NCBI GenBank assembly: GCA_030063045.1
Contig: JAQSEB010000114.1
Span: 3,410,001 to 3,474,000, forward strand
Direction of reading: 5' to 3'
Length of the DNA stretch: 64,000 nt
From: Pratylenchus scribneri
Taxonomy: Eukaryota > Nematoda > Chromadorea > Rhabditida > Pratylenchidae
The notes beneath the pieces are model-generated. The model was not told where the DNA came from. It searched no databases and saw only the letters and a list, made by a program, of their open reading frames with translations. The position numbers and the translations under genes are program-made. Shown here piece after piece: positions 11,314 to 21,800 of this stretch (position 1 is the first letter of the stretch; the number at the start of each line of letters is the position of its first letter).

Positions 11314-13753
11314 TCATCTTCCAATCGCACCAAATCCGCCAGAATGTGATGATCCGTAATGATGGATGGGCGGCAAAGGTCTTTGGAATGTCCGTGGGAT
11401 TACGGCATATTGGGCCATAATTGGCAAATGATCACTGGGAATATGCGGTTGAGGAAAACCCACAAATTTGTTCTGATTCACCTAAAATAGGTGGGATAAT
11501 AAAAAAGAATAGAAAATGGCTAAAATTCACCCAATTCGAGTCGATTGGACCCAAAATGCCGAGTCGAACCAATGATTGTGGGGTTGCGAAAATGTAGTCG
11601 ATCATCCCTTTGAAATCCAAACTAAAATTTATTTAAATTAATTCTAAAATTGAATACTAATAATTTTTACGTATAATTGGTGTATTGAAATTGACTGGAA
11701 TCCACGGCACTGTCCAAGCGCAAAGAATGCGTAAAATTTCGTTGGTCTGTTGAATCGGCGGACAAACAACTGAGGCAACTGTCCTCGCGGAAACTCTTCA
11801 GGTCCGGATGGTCTTTGGAGATGGCGCCTTTGCTCAAAAACTCGAATACGCCTAAAATGTTAAATTAGGTTTGGAGGAAGAAATGAAGAAAACCTGAATC
11901 GGGGAGCGAATTAAAATCGCCGCAGATGAGGACGGGGATTTGTTGAGTCGAAAGGTTTGATTCAATTGCAATTTTGTCGAGCAATTTTTGCAATTCATGG
12001 ACCAACATCATCGATTGGATCAATTTGACATCACAAAATTCCGGGTCCCAATGAATGTGGGCGGTGCATACAACCAGCTTATTGCCGGTGACATTCTCAG
12101 CCGAATTATTAATCGGAATCCGAGCTAAGTTAAAAATAAATGAATGATTTGTTTAATTAATCCAAACTTACATCCATAAAGATGTTCCTTAATGCGCAAA
12201 ACCACAGTCAATGCAATATTGTCTCTGGGCATAACTCGATTCCTTAAAATAGATTAAATTAATTTATTAATAATATTTTAATTTACAGCATATTTTCGTG
12301 GGCTTGTGCCTTTTCAATGGCCACTTTTGTGAATTCAATCAATTCATTCCGCTCCATTTCAAATCTGAATATATTTATTAATAAGTGAATTTAATTCTTC
12401 TCAAATTTACTTGTCTTTTTTCCAAAAAATTGCACATCCATCCACATATTTCCTCTCCTCCTCATTCATCGTCTTTGATCGTGATTTTGGATAAAAAACA
12501 CCAGAATAACCGGCCGCCTCCAATTTGGGTTGGAAAAATGCACTGAATTGTTCGGTCTCAACTTCCTTAAATAAAATAATATGGCCTCTTTCCGTCAATA
12601 TTAAACCTGAAGAGTAAGTAAATCTGCGTCATAATGGCATATTTCCTTGATGATATATTGTTTCCGATATTCCCAATTCAGGGCCCATTGTGGACAATAT
12701 GAATATAAACTTGTTGTGGCATATTTGTCGCACAGGACATTGTAGCAAAGAATTGTAAAAGTCGCTAAAAAACAAATATTTATGAGTGAAAAACAAAATA
12801 AAGAAAATTAACCAAAATCCGGATCAATATTTCTGACCGTAATCCAACTTCGTTCTGGCGGTGGCAGAGTATTGATGGCGAGATGGTCGCGAAGATAATT
12901 CAGTAATTTCTTGTCCCCATTCAAATCTTGATAAATTTTACTAATCTCCGGAGAGAGTGGATTATGTGCCAAAGCTAAATGGAATAAATTACAAAAAGAT
13001 TCATAAAATATATTAAACCAAATGTTTGTAGCCGAAACAATTGTCCAAGTTCGTAAGGAAGGACGCGCAATTGATTTGAATTTAGGTAAAGATGACAAAG
13101 TGAATTCTATTTTATTAATAATTTTAATTTGACATTGATTGGAATAAAAACAAACCATTTCGCCGATCTCGGCTGGTAGGCTCCTTAATTTATTATGTGA
13201 AAGGTCCAAAGTTGTAAGATTGCGTAGTTGGGCGATTTCCGGTGGAATTCGTTGCAATTGATTATTTCCAAGGAACAAAGCCGTAAGATGCCGCATTTCA
13301 TAAATACCGGGTGGAATATTCTTTATTCGTCCTTTGTGATTTGTAAATATAAACAAAATGGATAATGATTTGATAAATACCATGAACTTCCAATTCCATC
13401 CACCTTGTTTTGTGCCCTCTTTTTATCTCCTCATCTGTTAAAATACGATGGACACGGGCGCAACCATTTGAAATTATCTAATAATAATATTTTTCAAATA
13501 ATAAATTTCTATTCATTTACTTTCTTTCCATCCGGATTTTCGGCTCGGGTAAGAGGATAGCCGGCATTTCCGCCGATCTTGAATTCACTTGCCAAAATTG
13601 GTGGAGAGCCCGAAATATTTATTGGTTTTTGATCATTCTCTTGAGGACCATTCCTGGGAGGAGTTTGCCTCCATCGATCAAGCAAACGACCATTTTCTTA
13701 AGATTATAATTTACGTATGCTTATTGTTTTAATTAATATTTACCTGTTAACAT
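11314..13753 (-). CDS. ccr-4: CCR4/CNOT6 deadenylase catalytic subunit
   Basis: Catalytic 3'-5' poly(A) exonuclease of the CCR4-NOT complex, which shortens mRNA tails in the cytoplasm. The ATG at 13753 opens a short exon, followed by a basic N-terminal segment and leucine-rich repeats (IPPGIYEMRHLTALFLGNNQ, LRNLTTLDLSHNKLRSLPAE, LRVLPYELGQLFRLQTF). The endonuclease/exonuclease/phosphatase domain begins at ATFTILCYNVLCDKYAT. Its catalytic landmarks are all visible: LTLQ|EVE (metal Glu), HIHWDPEF, GDFNSLPDSG, DYIFAT and SDHLPIMAQY. About 12 exons with 40-60 nt introns join in phase, and length and domain order match CNOT6/CCR4 proteins. The protein ends GAIGR before TGA. Nothing suggests that it is damaged. 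Confidence 0.93.
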
Positions 13754-14209
13754 TTTTTTTGTTAATTGAAGGATTATAAAATTAATAGACTTGTAATATC
13801 ATTAATTATCATTAAATATTAGCTAAAAATATTTTTATTATTTATTCATACACGCATGAATATGATATTGTATTGGGTGCAAAATCAACGAGTTGCATTG
13901 CATTATTATTTGCTCATTTCGAGTAATAAATTTTTGATAAAAATGAAAGGGAGAAATTCGAATCCCATAAGTCTTTTCAGTCAAAAATGAACACAAAAAA
14001 TACGGAAATAATTTATACAATAATTTACACAACAAAATATAGAAAAAATTCATACAATAATATACACAACAGTATATGGAAACAATAGTGGTCAAAGGGA
14101 CAATATGTATGAACAATAACTACAATTAGGGAGGGAAATAGTTTGGATGGGGGAAATTACAATCGAAGGGAAGAAGGGATTGTGGATATCCTGTGTTCTA
14201 TTCGGTGGC
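13754..14209. other. Intergenic, nothing recognised
   Basis: AT-rich sequence between the ccr-4 start and the last exon of the repeat-exon gene. A minus-strand open stretch at 13838-14116 shows no domain. Confidence 0.5.
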
Positions 14210-14832
14210 TCACTCCTTCGCGATCATCGTGCCTTGATCCTTCGCGGTCTTCGTTCCTTGATCCTTCGCGTTCTTCGTGCTCTGATCCATCGCGGTCTTC
14301 GTGCCTTGATCCATCGCGGTCTTCGTGCCTTGATCCATCGCGGTCTTCGTGCCCAGATCCTTCGTGGTCTTCGTGCCCTGCTGCTCTTCGGCCTCCTCGG
14401 GTTTGCTGCTTCGGTGTCGATGGCTGCCTTAAAATTGGGATTTTATTAAAATTATCGGAAAATATCAAAACTTCCTTACCATGGCGGTGACTGTGGTGGC
14501 GATGCTCCTTCTTGCCTTCTTCTTTTCCCTTTTCTTCCTCTTTTGCGCCCTCCACTTCGCCCTCCTTGCTGCTTCGGTGTCGATGGCTGCCTTAAAATTG
14601 GGATTTTATTAAAATTATCGGCAAATATCAAAACTTCCTTACCATGGCGGTGACTGTGGTGGCGATGCTCCTTCTTGCCTTCTTCTTTCCTCTTTTCTTC
14701 CTCTTTTGCGCCCTCCACTTCTCCCTCCTCGGATTTGCTGCTTCGGTGTCGATGGCTGCCTTAAAATTGGGATTTTATTAAAATTATCGGAAAATATCAA
14801 AACTTCCTTACCATGGCGGTGACTGTGGTGGC
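14210..14832 (-). CDS. 3' part of Lys/His-rich exon-repeat gene (downstream of retroelement insertion)
   Basis: This continues the gene that starts at 26083. It holds the end of the interrupted exon (to 14812), exon copy R3 (14643-14759, 117 nt), R4 (14480-14590, 111 nt) and the last exon (14210-14427). Each R exon encodes a module of about 39 residues beginning GSHRHRSSKSEEGEVEG and ending KKEHRHHSHRH. All are in the same phase (1) and separated by nearly identical introns of about 50 nt. The last exon carries a 24-nt minisatellite encoding six to seven copies of the octapeptide GTKTAMDQ with variants, then TGA. The function is unknown: the protein is very basic and acidic, low-complexity and probably disordered. 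Confidence 0.65.
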
Positions 14833-15292
14833 TGTCTTCGACAGTTGGAATTTTGGAGTTTTTTGGATTTTTAATATTTAAATATTTTTCAATCAGTAAT
14901 TTGATACCAATTCCCCCATTTTTTGAACACAAAAATAATCTTAATCCATATCTCATTTTAGTTAACAAAAGGGCCAAACATTCTTCTAATTTCAGTTTAT
15001 TAATGGCAAAATGGGCAAAAATAATCCGGGGTGGTCTTTCCCCTCTTTTTTCCCTTTCGCAGTAATCAAATTGGCCCATCGATGTGTGAATTGTTATGCC
15101 CTTCGTTCGTTGGTCCCATCATCCAATCTCCATTATGCTGAAGGGCAAATCAGGCGAGAGAATCTGGAGTTGGCTTGGTTCTTTTCCCCTCTTTTACAGT
15201 TCAATTGGTCTGGCCTTTGGTTGCCCCATCTTTTGCTTATTTTGTTGGCCAAGAATCTTAATGCCCGCCCCAAAATGCGAAGGAATCGAGAC

Positions 15293-15300
15293 TATAAAAG
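15293..15300 (+). promoter_or_regulatory. TATA box in the 5' LTR
   Basis: TATAAAAG sits about 70 nt upstream of an AATAAA, the expected U3/R order. The 3' LTR has the same sequence at 25276-25283. Confidence 0.6.
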
Positions 15301-15370
15301 GCCACTTTTCCCCTCCCCTGATGCTATCCTTTTCCTCTCCTCATCATTACATTTCGACTGAATTTTCCCC

Positions 15371-15376
15371 AATAAA
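15371..15376 (+). terminator. Polyadenylation signal in the 5' LTR
   Basis: AATAAA follows the LTR TATA box. The functional copy would be the equivalent in the 3' LTR, at 25354-25359. Confidence 0.5.
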
Positions 15377-15543
15377 CGTTTTTTAATTCGAAATTCTATC
15401 ATCAATTGTATTTGGAAATATAATAATTTTGAGTCTGGGCATTTTTTGGTCAATTGGGATTTGAGTTCTTTTGCCCTTTGCTGTGGGCAATCATCATTTT
15501 GGGTTGAGTCCACCCGTCTTGTGAAGGCGTGCCGTGGACAGAC

Positions 15544-15561
15544 GATTAAGAGTCTTGCGCT
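15544..15561 (+). promoter_or_regulatory. Candidate primer-binding site
   Basis: GATTAAGAGTCTTGCGCT starts 4 nt after the 5' LTR. Its complement resembles the anticodon region of a tRNA-Lys(CTT) (GACTCTTAATC) rather than a tRNA 3' end, suggesting priming from an internal tRNA site. The tRNA comparison rests on general knowledge, not on a search. Confidence 0.45.
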
Positions 15562-15863
15562 CCGGACCGACTGAGGCTACTCCGGGCGCAGGCTTTTCAG
15601 GTGGGTTTAATTTTAAACCATTTATTTGGCCATTACGGCACGTGCTTTATTCCTTTGGCCATCGTGGCAAGAGTTAAGGGCCTTTAGGGCAAATTATCAT
15701 TTCATTAGCCTCGGTGGGCCAAATTTCCAGGCCCTTTAGGCAGATTCATCAAATCAATAGACATTGAGATAAATTATATAGGCCATTTAGGCACGTGATT
15801 TCCATCATTTTTTCGAATTCAGCATTCATTTAATTACCCTTTTTGGGGCGAAATAAAATTATA

Positions 15864-18800
15864 ATGTCATTAATGATCCGTAATCAATTGGAGGTCACTT
15901 TGGATGACCTGCTAGAGGAAACAATCACTGCTAAAACTCTTTCCTCCGCTGAATCCCCTCAATTAGCCGATTTAGCAGCGAGTGGGGAAAATTTAGCTCG
16001 AAGCATTTCAGTTTCCCAAGCCTTTTTAGACCAATGGACGAAATTGATGGCTGGTATGTCATCCGATGATCGAAATGACGAAGAAAAAATCCTTACTGAA
16101 TTTAAAGTTAAAGACAAATCACCCGCTCGAATTTTACACGAGGCCTTCAAGACCCAAACTAGCGTAGAGGTCAAGATTGATAAATTAAGAGCGGGGGAAA
16201 GGGTTGAGTATTCACCCCCTCCGGCTCGGGATTTTGCGCCTAATGTGCGCCTCCCCACTTTGGATTTACCCGTTTTTGATGGACAAGAATCCAATTGGCC
16301 AGCCTTCTGGGCCGCATTTGAAAATGCCGTGCATGATAACAAATCTCTAACCGGCGCCCAAAAGTTTACCTATTTGATTGGGAGATTAAAAGGTACGGCC
16401 AGAGGATTAGTCGAGGGTTATGCAATTTCGGATAAAAATTATCTAAGTGTCATTGAACTCTTGTTAAAAAGGTTCGGAGATGATGAGCGGCGTTCCGCAC
16501 AGCTCCAAGGTGAATTGTTTCATCTCACCCGCCCATCCAATTCGCCTCATTCTTTACGCATTTTTTACGATAATGTCGAGCGAATTTGCAGGCAATTAGA
16601 AGGAATGGGAGTCGATATAAATTCTAACCCATTTCTAACAATTGCAATTAAAGAAAAAATGCCCATTGAGGCAAAAGTTCAACTCTTTGACAAGGAAATG
16701 GAATCGGGCAGGAAGTGGACTCCAAAGGAATGGCGGGAAGCCTTTGGTCGTTTTGTCCAGTTGAAGGAGGCGATTGGGTCATCAACAAGCGAATCCTCAC
16801 AGCCCAAGTCGCCTCAAAATACGGTGCATAAAGTCCCTCCAAAGAATGGAGAGCCAGTCCGGCGGGCATTTCCAGTTATTGATGAAGAGAAAGAGTTCAA
16901 AAGGGCGGATTGTTCGCTATGTAAAAAAGATGGCCATAAGCCCATTGCCTGCCCAGAATATAATACCATCGAATTAAGGAAGCAAAGATTGAAGGAACAA
17001 AAACGATGCTATATTTGTGCCCGCGAGGGCCATCAAGCCCGCGATTGTCTCTCCCCGTATAGATGCCCAGCTTGCGGGGAGAAACATCATTATATCATTT
17101 GCCCTAAGCCCAGAAATAAGGATAAGCCATTCACGGGCAGCAATAATGTTCCTTTAGGACAAAACTTTAGAAATTTTTCGCCCAATTCTTCAGGCCAAAA
17201 TCGAAATTTCAAAAATTTTTCGACAGGTTCTTCGGGCCGAAATCAAAATTTCAAAAATTTTTCGAACAATATTACGGCTTCAGCTAACTCGACAGATCCG
17301 GAATTCACTGCTGAGTCAAAAGAGATGGTCCTCGCGGCAGTACCGGATTCTCGAATTTCATCTAGCGATAGGCCTACTGTATTCCTTATGGTCGCAGAAT
17401 TATTTATTTTCAATCATCGCGACCCTATCAACCCTATCAAAAAACCCGTTTTCTTCGATTGTGGGTCCCAACCCTCCTTTATTACTGCTGAATTAGCTGC
17501 CTTGATCGGTCCCCCGCGTGTTGGGAAGGAATCGATGTCAATTGGCGGTTTTATGGGACAAGAAAAGCAGCAAACAGTACGCTTTTTCTCACCTCGTTAT
17601 TCGGTTCTTTTACAACGCCAAGATGGGGGATGGGAACCAATTACGTTGAACCAAACCCCGAAAATCATTCCACCAGTCGAGTTTATTGTTGATTCCCCCA
17701 TATTAGCCCAAAGGAGTGGAATGAACGTTAATTGGGCGGAACCGCAAATATTATTGGGGCTGAGAGAATTTTGGAAATTTGTTATTAGTAAAGAAGAAAT
17801 TAGCCCCGGATTTTATAAAATTAAAACTGTTTTCGGACCAGTCTTTGGGGGCGAATTGAATTTGAGGGCACTTGAGCAACCAATTATTAGTTGCCCGGTC
17901 CGAAATGAAATTTTGAATGAAACAGTATCCAAATTATGGAATTTGGAAACAATTGGAATTAAAGAAGCAGAATTAGCCAATGATAATGTGGTGATTGATG
18001 CATTCAACGAATCAATTGAATTGAGAAATGGCCGCTATTATGTTAGCTGGCCTTGGCGACCGGGGCACCCTCCCCTGCCAGACAATTTCTCTATTGCTTT
18101 TTCCAGGCTTAGTTCGCTAGCCAATAGACTAAAAAATGACCCATTTTTACGAAACAGTTATCAAGAAATAATAAATGAGCAATTACAAAAGGGAATAATT
18201 GAGCCATCGGAAAGAGCTGAAAATGGGGATCATTTCATTCCCCACCACCCAGTTATTAATTCCAAAAAGGTGCGAATAGTCTATGACGCATCTGCTCATT
18301 TGAAAAATTGCCCTTCTTTGAATGATTGTCTTTTGATTGGGCCGAATTTGGTCCCGGAAATGGCTGCCATTTTGATTCGTTTTCGGGCGGCTACAGTAGC
18401 AGTGCTGGGAGATGTCGAAAAGGCATTTTTGATGGTGGGATTAAAAGAAAAGGACCGAAACGTGACCAAATTTCTTTGGCTAAAGGACCCTTCTCTCCCC
18501 CCAACGCCCCATAATATACAAATATTTCGGTTTAAACGAATCGCCTTTGGAATAGCCTCCTCCCCATTTATTTTGGCATCGACATTGCAACATCATTTGC
18601 GTAAAGAAACTAATCCGGTTGCCGAAAAAATGGCAAAAAACTTTTATGTTGATAATTTATTGCTAGATTGCGCTTCACCGGATGAAGCAAGGAAAATGAT
18701 ACTGGAGGCAAAATCAATAATTTCTAAGGCTGGGATGAAATTGAGGGAATTTGTTTCTTCCCATCAAGATGCCCTACAGGGCCTCTCTCCAGATGAATTG

Positions 18801-21800
18801 TTACCTGGGGATGAACCCAAATTGCTGGGAATGAATTGGCGAACGAAATTAGACCAATTTATTTTTTATCTGCCAAAATATGATAGTACTAAATTAACTA
18901 GGAGAATAATTCTCTCAGTCATAGCCTCCTTTTTTGATCCGCTCGGATTATTCTCTCCCATCTTCCTTCAAGCCAAATTGTTCTTTCAAGGTTTGTGGAG
19001 CACCAAGAAGGCTTGGGATGATGAATTGGAGGAGGAGAGAATAAAGGAATGGAGAGAATTGACAGCTAAATGGAATGAATATTCAATAAAAATTCCTCGT
19101 TGCACCCCGTGTGAGGGCGCAATTTCCATTCAACTTCATGCATTTACTGACGCTGGGCCAAATGGATTTTCGGCTGCAATTTATTTGCGAGCCGAATTTT
19201 TCTCCCAAATTAATGTTAATTTGGTTTTTGCTAAATCACGCCTACGGCCTGTAAAAATGAAGAAAGAGGAGGATCCATTAACAATTCCCAAATTGGAATT
19301 ATTAGGCATATTGACTGGAATCAGATGCCTAAAATTTGTTAAAAATGCTTTGGGGAGGGAAATCGATGACTCCCATCTTTGGTCCGATTCGCAAATAGCA
19401 TTATCCTGGATTAATTCTAAAGGACCACTTCCAACATTTATAGGTAATAGAGTGCGAGAAATACGAAATTTTTCCTCTATTTCTTTTCATTATATTAATA
19501 CTAAAGAAAATCCCGCCGACCTTGGGGCAAGGGGATGTTTGCCTGCAGAATTATCTGCTTCTAGGCTTTGGTGGGAAGGGCCGGCTTGGCTCTCTGGCCC
19601 AGAAAATTATTGGCCACAAATTTTTGGGCAATTCACCATTCCCAGAGAGGAAAAGGCCAGTGAAGAAGCCAATGTCGTATTGATCAATGTAATTACCGCC
19701 AATATATTTGTTCAATTGGAGAATTATAGCACCTGGAAAAGGCTGTTAAATAATGTGAAATTTGTATTAATTTTTATCGTTAAAAGATTAGAAAAGAGCC
19801 AGAGGGCAAAAGAGAAATTTAGTTGGATTAATGAAATGATTGGGTTGTCAACTTACTCTCCAAAGGCAAATTTAATTGCCCAGAATTTTATCATAAAATA
19901 TGTTCAAAATGAATTAAATTTAAAGGAGATTATTCAACATTATAAGGACGACGATGGGCTAATACGGTTGGCCACGCGCCTTACCAATTCATCAAATCCC
20001 ATCAATTTCAAAAATCCAATAATTTTACCCAGATCAAATTGGGTAACAAGACTTTTAATTCATCAATCGCATGAAAAATTGGCACATACTGGGGTGGATG
20101 GCACTTTAGCCCATTTCCTATCCCAATGGTGGTGTCCGCGTGCGCGCCGATTAGTGAAGTCAATTATAAAGGGGTGTCCCGTATGCTTGAAGGACAAGGC
20201 AGCATGTTTTCGGCTACCTGACATGCCCCCATGGCCTCATTCGCGCGTTAATCCTTCAACCCCGTTTTCTCATGTCGGGTTGGACTTTTTGGGGCCTACA
20301 CTGTGTAAAATCCCCCCAAACCCAGAAAATAATAAGGCATGGGTTTTGTTAATAACATGTTTTGTCACTCGGGCTGTTCACCTAGAGGTGACTACCAGCT
20401 TAGAGGCAAATGAATTCCTTGCGGCATTTCGCCGCTTTGTTGCCCGAAGGGGCACCCCGCGGGAAGTATTGTCAGATAATGCAGCCCAATTTGTCCTAAC
20501 AAAGGAAATTTTAACTAAATATTCTGACATTGAGTGGCGAATGACACCGCCATTGGCCCCATGGGCCGGCGGAATTTACGAGCGACTAGTTTCTCTGGTC
20601 AAAGTCGCCTTCCGCCGCTCAGTTGGGAGGAAAGTACTCCCACTAACTCAATTGCAAACATTGGTCGTTGAGATTGAGGCCGTACTCAATAATCGGCCAA
20701 TCACGTTTGTGTCCGATGAAATGGACGCCCCTTTAGCATTACGGCCCATCGATTTTTTAATCCCAAAAATTGAACCAATCTTAATGGAACCGAGGGTTGG
20801 GGATGCTGATCCGAATTTTCGGCCTTCAGGACCTGAGAATTTGGCCTATTTATGGGCATCTTCCACCCAAGTTCTGAATAATTTTTGGGAAATGTGGTCT
20901 CGCGACTACTTATTATTATTGCGTCAACGGACAAAAGTCCAGCACCGCCATCCCCGTATAATGGCCAAAGAATTTCCCCAAATTGGCCACATCGTTATTG
21001 TGGAAATGGAAGAATTTCCAAGAAATCTATGGCCTTTGGGGAAAATTATTTCTTTGGATGCTTCTGGGCGAAGTGCTAAAATTCGAATGGGGAATGGGCG
21101 GATATGGGGTCGCCCGGTAAACAAATTAGCCCCACTCGAAGTAATGTTAGAAGAGAGGGGAAATGAAATACAGGAAGAAAGGGAGAATGAAATTGTGCCG
21201 CCGGCTAATGCCTCCGCGGACACGGTACTCCCGTCTCCTCCCCTGGGCCCACAGGCTATTGACTCGGAGCCTCAACCTATCGAAAAGGGTTACAATTTGA
21301 GGCGAACTAATCGGCCTAATTGGGCAGAAGTACTTGGAAGGGAGAATTCCTCCCCCATTATTCAAATACAAAGCAATAGCCCAAATAATAAGTTATCAAA
21401 AACATTAAAATTAGCCCAATTTTTGCAAGTAATTTGCTTTATTTTGTTTTTTGGTAGCATTAATGCTGCCCCTCGCATTTTAGTATGCGACGAAAAGGGC
21501 ATCTGGATTTTTCTAAATCCTCTGGCAGAACACTCACTAGTATGTTGTGAAGGTATCTGCAGTAGCAGATCATATAAAACTCCTTACCTTTTGCCTTTAC
21601 CGCCCGATTTATTGGTGAGTGGCTATGAATGCCATGCTTCCTATTCCCTTTCGGGGGAAAAACTTTCAACTCAAATACAATGCGACCCCGTTTCGGGGTG
21701 TGACTTGATTAAATGTTATTTTTGTATTGAGCGGATTATGAACCCCCAGTGCACCCCTTTATTATCAGCAACCATTGCTGGGTTGCTTTTCGGGTTCATC

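Larger units (their letters stand above)
14833..15540 (+). repeat. 5' LTR
   Basis: 708 bp, bounded by TG and CA. It contains a TATA box and an AATAAA signal. The copy at 24816-25523 has the same length and the same translated reading frames throughout. Confidence 0.95.

Noticed and set aside
14157..14555. Minus-strand 132-codon frame
   Set aside because: It reads through an intron of the exon-repeat gene; the GTAAGG donor and AAG acceptor define two exons in different phase.
15011..15361. 116-codon frame in the LTR (same at 24994-25344)
   Set aside because: It lies over the LTR promoter region and has no protein features; duplicated only because LTRs are duplicated.
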